Shown here: positions 43,101-52,100 of the stretch, one piece after another
Numbering within the stretch: position 1 is the first letter of the stretch
How the letters are laid out: each line of letters begins with the position of its first letter
Assembly: GCF_900476375.1 (NCBI RefSeq)
Contig: NZ_UPPP01000053.1
Location: forward strand, 1 to 64,000
Direction of reading: 5' to 3'
DNA: 64,000 bases
Source of the DNA: Allolucifera butyrica
Lineage (GTDB): Bacteria > Bacillota > Negativicutes > Sporomusales > UPPP01
Notes under the pieces: model-generated
What the model was told of the DNA's origin: nothing
The model's database searches: none
The model's input: only the letters and a program-made list of their open reading frames with translations
Position numbers and translations under genes: made by a program

Positions 43101-46100
43101 GATTTCCATATTGACCGGCGCCTTATCCTTAAGCCGGGTTTGCGTAAGCAGGATTTTGGCCTGGCTATTTTCCAGCATGTAGGCGATGCGTTCCCGGCCG
43201 TATCCGGGATCAATGGGCAGATAAGCCCCGCCGGCTTTCAGAATTCCCAGGATGCCGGCCATCATTTCCGGCGACCGTTCCACCATAAGGCCGACAATGC
43301 TGTTCGGACCCACGCCTTTGCCCCGCAGCACTCTGGCCAGTTGATTGGCCCTGCGGTTAAGCTCCTGATAGGTTACCTGCCGCTCGCCAAAGGTTACGGC
43401 AATCCGTTGGGGATTTTTTGACGCCTGCTCCTGAAACAGCTGCGGAATTGTTTTAACAACCGGACAGACCAATTTCCGGTTGTTAAAATCAATCAGGACC
43501 TGCCGTTTTTCCTTTTGGGATAGCATATTGATACCGCTCAGGGTTGCCTCCGGCTGTTCCACGATGCTGTTCAGCACATTCACAAAGTGTTTTCCCAGCC
43601 GCCGGACTGTTTCCGTCTTAAAAAGTTTACTGTAATATTCCAGGGTAAATTCCAGCCGGTTGTTCCGTTCCACGGCTCGCAGGGTCAAATCAAATTTTGC
43701 CGTCTTATTGTCGAATTCATAGGCAATAAACTGCAAGTCTCCCATGCTAAGGGTGGCTATATCCACATTCTGGAGTGTAAACAGGGTGCTGAATACGGGG
43801 TTGCGGCTTAAATCCCGCGGTATATCCAAATTGTCCACCAATTCTTCAAATTGATAGTCCTGATGCTCGTAGGCCGCCAGGGCGTTGGCTTTGACCTCCT
43901 GCAAAAATTCCCGGAAGCTTTTTGTTTCTGCCGGGAAATTGCGCATTGCCAGCGTATTAACAAACATGCCTACCATATTTTCCAGATCCGCATGGGGCCT
44001 GCCGGCAATCGGCGTCCCCACAATGATGTCTTCCTGGCCGCTGTACCGGGACAATACGACATTATATGCCGCCAGCAACACCATATACAAAGTCGTGCCC
44101 CGCTCCACGGCGAGCTGATTTAATTTCGCCGTCAGTTCTTCCGGTACGGCAAAATCCAGTTCGTCTCCCTCAAAGCTTCTGACCGGCGGTCGGAGGTAAT
44201 CACCGGGCAAATTGAGCACCGGCAGCTCTCCCGCCAGGGTTTGCAGCCAATAGTCTTCCTGCTGCTTCAGCCGTTCCGTTGTCAACAGGTTATTTTGCCA
44301 TACTGAAAAATCTTTGTATTGAATTGTAAGCGCCGGCAGTTCCCGTCCTTCATACAGACCGGCCAGTTCCCGGACTATAATTCCGATGGAAACGCCATCG
44401 GCAATGATATGGTGCATATCAAACAGCACCACATACTGATTGGGAGTCACCTCTACCAGGCCTACCCGCAAGAGCGGCGCTTTGCTTAGGTCAAAGGGGC
44501 GGACAAAAGCCTGAAAAATAACAGGAAGAACCGCTTCCGTTCCCTGCTGGCATTCGATCGTAAAATCAATAGCCGGGTGAATCCGTTGTACCGGCTCGCC
44601 GTCAATCAGTTCAAACGAGGTCCGCAATGCCTCGTGCCGGGCAATCAGCTTTTGCAGGGCCCCTTCCAAACGCAGCTTATCCAAAAAGCCATTTATCTTG
44701 AAAGCCGCCGGCATATTGTAAGCCGTATTCTCCGGTTCCAGCCGGTTGAGAATAAACATCCGCTTCTGGGCTGAGGAAACCGGATAATATTCCTGCTCTG
44801 CCGCCGGCTCAATGGTCATATAGTCTTTGAGCGCCATTCCCGCTACGGTTTTGCTGAGCTCCCCGACAGTCTGCGCCTTAAAAATAGCCGTAAGCGGCAC
44901 TTCCGCGCTAAATTCCTTATGGATTTTGGCTGCCAGCATAATGGCTTTCAGGGAATGGCCGCCGAGTTCGAAAAAGTTGTCTTCCATTCCCACCTTTTCT
45001 ACTGCCAGAACGTCCTGCCACACTTGCGCCATTCTCGCTTCCGCCTCATTACGCGGCGCCACATACTCCGTTCCCGTCCGGATTCCCCCCGCCGGTTCCG
45101 GCAGCGCCTTCCGGTCGATCTTCCCGTTCGGCGTCAACGGCATCTTTTCCAGTTGCATCACGCTCGCCGGAATCATATAGTCCGGCAGGCTTTGCTGCAG
45201 TTCCTCCTTCAGCTTGGCCGCCGCCACTTCCCGTTCTGCCACGATATACGCGCACAGATACTGGTAGCCGCTGGCCTCTTGTTTCGCCACCACCAGCGCT
45301 TCGGTGATAGACGGCTGTTTCAACAGTTCCGTCTCAATCTCGCCCAGTTCCACCCGGAACCCTCTCAGCTTGATTTGCTGGTCCATCCGGCCGATGAATT
45401 CCACTGTTCCGTCAGGCCGCCACCGCGCCAGATCCCCGCTCCGGTACATCCTCTCTCCCGTTACAAACGGGTCGGCGACAAATTTCTCCGCCGTCAGTTC
45501 CGGCCGGTTTAAATATCCCTGAGCCAGACCGTCCCCGGCAATACACAGTTCTCCCGGCACTCCCACCGGCTGCAGCCTTCCTGCCCGGTCCAGGATATAA
45601 AGGCGGGTATTGGCCACCGGCTTGCCGATGGGAATGCTCCCTGCCGTATCCGCCAGGCCGTTGATTTCGTGGTATGTAGCAAATACGGTTGTCTCCGTCG
45701 GACCGTACATGTTTACCACCCGGCCTTTCCCCAGTGTCTCAAAGGCCTTCTCCACATGCCGTGGCGAAGCCGCTTCCCCGCCGAACAGAATCTTCCGTAC
45801 CTGTTTCAGACTTTCCAGGTTTACATCCACCAGGGTGTTGAACAGGGCCGTGGTAATAAAGAAGACCGTTACCTGTTCGGTTTCGATAATCCGGGCCAGC
45901 CGGGGCATATCCAGCACCGCCGCTTTGTCAATCAGCACCAGTCTGGCTCCGTTCAGCAGGGCTCCGTAGATGTCAAACACCGAACCGTCAAAAGCGTAGT
46001 TGGATAACTGCAGCAGCACGTCGCTGCCGGTTATCGTAATATAGTTTGTATTTTTGACGACCCGCACCACATTGGTGTGCATGGTCAGATTTCCTTTGGG

Positions 46101-49100
46101 CTTGCCCGTTGATCCTGATGTATAAATCACATAGGCTAAATCCGGAGCCGTATTTTCTTTGGCCAGGTTCGCCGTATCGCCCTGGTACAGGGCCGGGTCG
46201 TCCACATCGAGGAGGTCGCCGGCAAAGCCGGCCGCGTCGGACAGTTCCGGCCGGGTAATGAGGAGTTGGGCGCCGCTGTCGGCCAGCATATAGGCAATCC
46301 GGTCCGCCGGGTAGTCCGGGTCGATGGGGAGATAGGCCCCGCCGGCCTTCAGGATACCCAGGATGCCGGTAATCATGGCCGGTGAGCGGTCCAGCAGCAG
46401 GCCGACGATGGTGTTGGCCGTGACGCCGCGGCAGCGGAGCGCTCGGGCCAGCTGGTTAGCCCGGCTGTTCAATTCCGCATAGGTGAGCTGCCGGTCGCCG
46501 AAGGTCACGGCAATCCGGTCGGGGTTTTTCGCGGCTTGTTCTTCGAACAGTTCCGGGATGGTTTTATCCCGGGGATACTCCGTCGGCGCCGGATTGAAAC
46601 CGGTGAGAAGCTGCTCTTTTTCCGCCGCCGTTAAAAGTTCAATATCCGCCAGCTTGCTGTCCGGCCGTTCCACGATCCTCTTTAAAGCCTGTTCCAAATG
46701 CCCCCGGAGTCTGTCGATGGTTGCCGGTTTAAACAATTTGGTATCGTATTCCAGCGTGAAATCCAGCCGGTTATTCCGTTCGATTGCTTCCAGAGTGACA
46801 TCAAATTTGGCAATCTTATTATAGAAGTCCAAACGGGAGAAGCGTAGATCGCCAATCGTCAGCTCAGCCATGTCCACACTTTGCAGCGCAAACATGGTGT
46901 CGAACAGCGGATTGCGGCTTAAATTCCGCGGGATATCCAGCTTGTCCACCAATTCTTCAAATTGATAGTCCTGGTTTTCATAAGCCCTCAGGGCGTTTTC
47001 TTTCACTTCCTGCAGAAATTGCCGGAAGTTCTTCTCTTTTTCCGGGTAGTTCCGCATGGCCAGTGTATTGACAAACACGCCGATAATATTATGCAAATCG
47101 GCATAGGGCCGTCCTGTAATCGGGGAACCGACAATAATATCCTCCTGGCCGGTATATTGAGACAGTACCGCAGTATAGGCCGCCAGCAGCACCATATATA
47201 AGGTCGTACCGTTTTCTCTGGCAAGCCGGTTTAATTGCTCCGTCAATTTTTCTTCCAGGCTAAACCGCAATACGTCTCCCGTAAAACTTCTGACAGACGG
47301 GCGCGGATAGTCCGTGGGCAGGTTTAATACAGGCAGTTCGCCGGCCAAAGCCTGCAGCCAGTATTCCTCCTGCCGCCGCCATGCCGCCGTTTGCAGGCTC
47401 CTTTCCTGCCATACGGCAAAGTCCTTATATTGGAGCCGCATTGCCGGTAATTCGCTGCCTTCATACAAGCCCGCCAGCTCTTTGATAAAAATATCCGCCG
47501 TTACGCCGTCGGATATGATATGATGCATGTCGAATAAAACAATGTGTTCGCCGGCCGCGATTTCCACCAAACCCACCCGGAAAAGAGGCGCCTGGCTTAA
47601 ATCAAAGGGCCGGGAGAACTTTTGCAGGATCTCCGGGATCGCTTCTCCTTTCTCCTGCATAAACTCGACGGCAAATTCAATTGCCGGATGAACCCTTTGT
47701 ACGGGCTTGCCGTCAACAATTGTAAAAGAAGTACGCAGCGTTTCGTGACGCTGAATGAGCCGGTTCAGAGCCTGCTCAAACCGGCTCCGGTCCAAATCGC
47801 CCGCCGCCTTAAACGCCACAAAGTTGTTATACACCGTATCATTTCTTTCAAATTGATTCAAAATAAACATTCGCTTTTGCGCCGAAGAAACCGGATAATA
47901 TTCCTGTTCAGTCGCAGGCGGTATGACGGAGGCCGGCGCATCGGCTGCTAATAATTCCTGAATTTGGTCAGCCAGTCCGGTGATGCTGGGGCCCTGCAAA
48001 AAATGCACCATCGGCACCACTATGCCCAGCGTCTTTTCCAGCCGGTTTTTGAGCTCAATGGCCATGATGGAGTCAAAGCCCAGTTGGTGCAAGGAAGTCT
48101 GAACATCCAGCCTGGCTTTGGGCAGTTGCAAAACCAGCGCCGTCTGCTCACAAAGAGAATCCAGCAGCAATTGACGGCGTTCATCCGGTCCGGCCGCCAG
48201 CCATTCCGAGCGGAAAGAGGGTTCCTGAGAGCCGTCTCCGCTGACCGTAGCCGCCGCTTCGCATTCTTGCCGCAGCAATTCCGCCAGCAGCGCTGTTTCA
48301 CCCATCTGTTGATACACCGTATGCCAGCGCACCCAGTCTACATCCATGGCCAGAATCTGCGTCAGATCCCGTCTGAACAAATTTTCCAGCAGCCTTAGCC
48401 CCTGTTCCGGTGCAATTGCCTTCATGCCGGTGCCGTCAGTCGACGCCAGGACGCCAAAACGCGCCGCCATGCCGATTTCCGCCCAGGGCCCCCAATCAAT
48501 ACTTAAAGCGGGTAATTTTAGTCCGCGCCGGTAGTGGGCCAGAGCGTCCAAAAAAGCGTTAGCCGCCGCATAACTGCCCAGACGGGGTGAACTCAGCACC
48601 GCCGAAACAGAGGAAAACAGCAGGAAAAAGTCCAGAGGAACATCCGCAAGCAAGTTATGCAAGTTCCAGGCGCCCATAATTTTAGGCCGCAGTACTTCCC
48701 GGAAAGAATCCTGACCGCACTCCGTCAGCAACTGGTCGGCGACGGTTCCCGCCGCATGCACGACACCCCGGATTGGCGGCCAGCCCTCGGTGCAGTAATT
48801 TTGCAGGAAGGCAGCCAGTTGCGTTGCATCCGCCACATCGACAGCAGCCAAATGAATACTGGTGCCCATCGCTTCCAACTCTTTAATCCCGGTGATTTGA
48901 CGGGCCAGCCGTCCTCCCTGGGAAAGAACATCCCCCCATACGGCCCGGGGCGGCAATTCAGTCCGTCCCAGCAGAATGAGCCGCCTGGCTCCCTGCGCTG
49001 CCATCCAGCGGGCCACCTGCATACCTAAGTCACCCAAGCCGCCGGTTATTAAATAGGCAGCATTGGTTGGCCAGGAAAACGGAACTTTTTCTTTCCGGGA

Positions 49101-52100
49101 AGCGCTATCACGCTGCAAACGGGCTGCATAACGCACTCCCTGGCGGTAAGCAAGCTGCTCTTCGTCCGTCCGGAAAAGGTCGTCCACTGCCATTTGAGCG
49201 CTCAGTTCATCCGTCATAGCGGAGTCTATATCTATCAAGCCGCCCCATAATTCTTGCTGTTCCAGGGCAATGGTCCGCCCCAGGCCCCACAGCGGCGCCT
49301 GGGCAACATCAATGCCGGCGCCGGCTGGCAGAACGGCCTGACTGTCTCGGGTTATCAGCCATAATCGCGGCCAATTCGGCATCGGGCCGGCTGCCCGGAT
49401 CGCCTGAATCAGCGTAAGGATATGCAGGCAGCCCCAACTTTGCGCTGTTTCCAGATCCGCCAGGGTAACCTCATTCTGAACAGCGGACCGGATGCTCCAG
49501 GTATGGATTATCCCCTGACAGGAATCCCTCACGGCCTGTAAAAGCTGCTTCATATCTTCCCGTGACGGGCCGGCGATGAATACATTGGCCGCTTCCTGTT
49601 GGAAAGACTCACCCGGATAAGCCAATACCGTTCTTTTCCCCAACTCGTTTAAACGCCGGGCAATCGCCTCGCCAATCCCCTCACGCCGGGTAAAAATCAG
49701 CCAGCTTCCCCCGCCCTGATCCGCCGGATTCAGGCTGCTTTCGGCCGGCTGCCAATCCAGCTTATACAGCCACCGGTCCCATTCACTGTCAACTGCAGGC
49801 ACCGCCGCCGGCGTATAAACCATCCGGGACCCTACCGATTCAAACCAGTAGGCTTCCCGCTGCCAGGGATAGGCCGGCAGGGAAATGCATTTTCCTCCTT
49901 CCGGATAAAGAGCCTTCCATTTCACGCTATAGCCGAGAGCGTACAATTTTCCCAGCGAATTCAGTATGACTGCCCGCTCCGGTTCTTGCCGGCGTATCGA
50001 AGGCAGCACAATCCCGTCTTTTTCCGCCTTAACAAGGCTTTGTCTGACTGCCCCGGCCAGTACGGGATGCGGGCTTATTTCAACAAACACATTATAATCA
50101 TCTTGCGCCAACGCTTCGACAGCGGTGGAAAAAAGCACCGACTTTCTGAGGTTGCCGGCCCAATAACCGGCATCCAGCTCCTGCCCGTCTATCAGCCGGC
50201 CGGTAACGGTTGAGTAAACCGGCAGCCCCGCCGGCTGGGGCTGCAATCCCTGCAGGGATTCCGTCAATTCTGCCAGCAGCGGTTCCATTTGCGGACTATG
50301 AAAAGCGTATTTTACCGGTAAGGCTTTGCAAAATACGTTCTTTTGCTGCAACGTTGCCATAATTTCATCCATACTGTCCGGTTCCCCGGATAAAATCAGC
50401 GACGTGGGCCCGTTATAGCAAGCGACAGAGACTTTCTTTTCGTACCCCTGCAGCAGCGAGTTTGCTTCTTCCCAAGCCAGTCCAACCGCTATGGTTTTTC
50501 CCTGGCCGGTTGTTCTCTGCATAAGCCGGCTGCGGTGAAAAATGACCCGTACAGCATCGGCAAGACTCAAAGCGCCTGCAATATGCGCCGCCGCCACTTC
50601 CCCCATGCTATGGCCGACTACTGCTGCCGGCTCAATGCCCCATGTCAGCCATAACCGGGCCAACGCCACTTGTATAGAAAAGAGAGCCGGTTGGACATAT
50701 TCGGTTTGATCCAGGCGGCTCTCGGATTTTTCCGCCATTAATTCCGTAATCAGCGACCAGTCGGCATGCCGGTGAAATAAGGCATCACATTCTTCAATAG
50801 CCTCCCGGAATACCGGCTCCGTCTGAAAAAGCTCCCGGCCCATAGCCCACCATTGGGGACCCTGGCCGGAAAAAACAAAAACCAGCTTGGGCGGTTTCAC
50901 CGGTCTATTTTCACTGCCTGCCAACCCTGGCGCTTCCCCGTTAAGATAATCCGTGAAAAAATCAATGCACTCCTGCCGGGAGCGGACAACCGTCGCCAGC
51001 CGGCACCGGTGATGGCTCCGGCGGATTGCGGCCGTATAGCCGATGTCTTTTACCGGAACGTTGCCGCCTTCCCCCATTAGATAATCCCGGTAAGACCGCG
51101 CCAATGCCTGCAACGCTTCCTCACTGGCCGCCGATACGGGCAGCAGGTATTCGGCCTGCGGCCCATAACCGGCCATACTGTACTTTTTTAAAGCAGCCGG
51201 CTGAACACTCTGCAGGACCACATGGGCATTGGTCCCGCCAAACCCGAACGAACTTACTCCGGCCAATAGAGGCCCCTCTTTCTCCGGCCATGGACCCAGT
51301 TCCGTCTGTACCTCTAGGGGCAAGTCCGGAAACGGAATATACGGATTGGGCTGATCGAAATGAAGACTGGGCGGAATTTGCCGGTGCTTCAGAGCCAGCG
51401 CAACTTTAATCAAACCGGCAATACCGGCGGCCGCCTCCAGATGACCGATATTGGTCTTGGCCGAGCCAATCCGGCAAGGGCTCTGGGGGGAACGGCCCGC
51501 TGCCAGCACTTTTCCCACGGCATTGACCTCGATTGGGTCTCCCAGGGAAGTCCCCGTGCCGTGCGCTTCAATATACTGAATTTGGGCCGGTGAAACGCCG
51601 GCCCGCCGGTACGCTTCCCGCACAACCTCTTCCTGGGCCTGTCCATTCGGAGCGGTCAACCCGTTGCTGCGTCCGTCCTGATTGACCGCACTGCCCGGAA
51701 TTAAGGCATATACCGGGTCACCGTCCCTCAATGCCTGGGATAAAAGCTTAAGCACGACGACTCCCACTCCTTCCCCCCGGACATACCCGTTGGCTCCGGC
51801 GGCAAAGGTCTTGCAGCGGCCGTCCGGCGCCAGCATGCCGGCCTTAGAAAAAGCATCGGTTACTTCCGTTGATAATAAAAGATTAACGCCTCCCGCCAAA
51901 GCCAGGGAAGATTCCCCGTGCCGCAAGCTTTGACAAGCCAAATGCACCGCCACCAGAGAGGAAGAACAGGCTGTATCAATCGCCATGCTTGGCCCCCGGA
52001 AATTCAGCAGGTAGGAAATCCGGTTGGCGGCAATGCTCAGAGCGTTGCCGGTGGCGGCGTATATATCCGTTTGGGCATAATTTCTTACCATCGTACCATA

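Noticed and set aside
20800-46660. Repeated segments as possible transposons
   Set aside because: The repeats stay in frame inside synthetase genes and encode A and PCP domains; no transposase, terminal inverted repeats or target duplications were seen.
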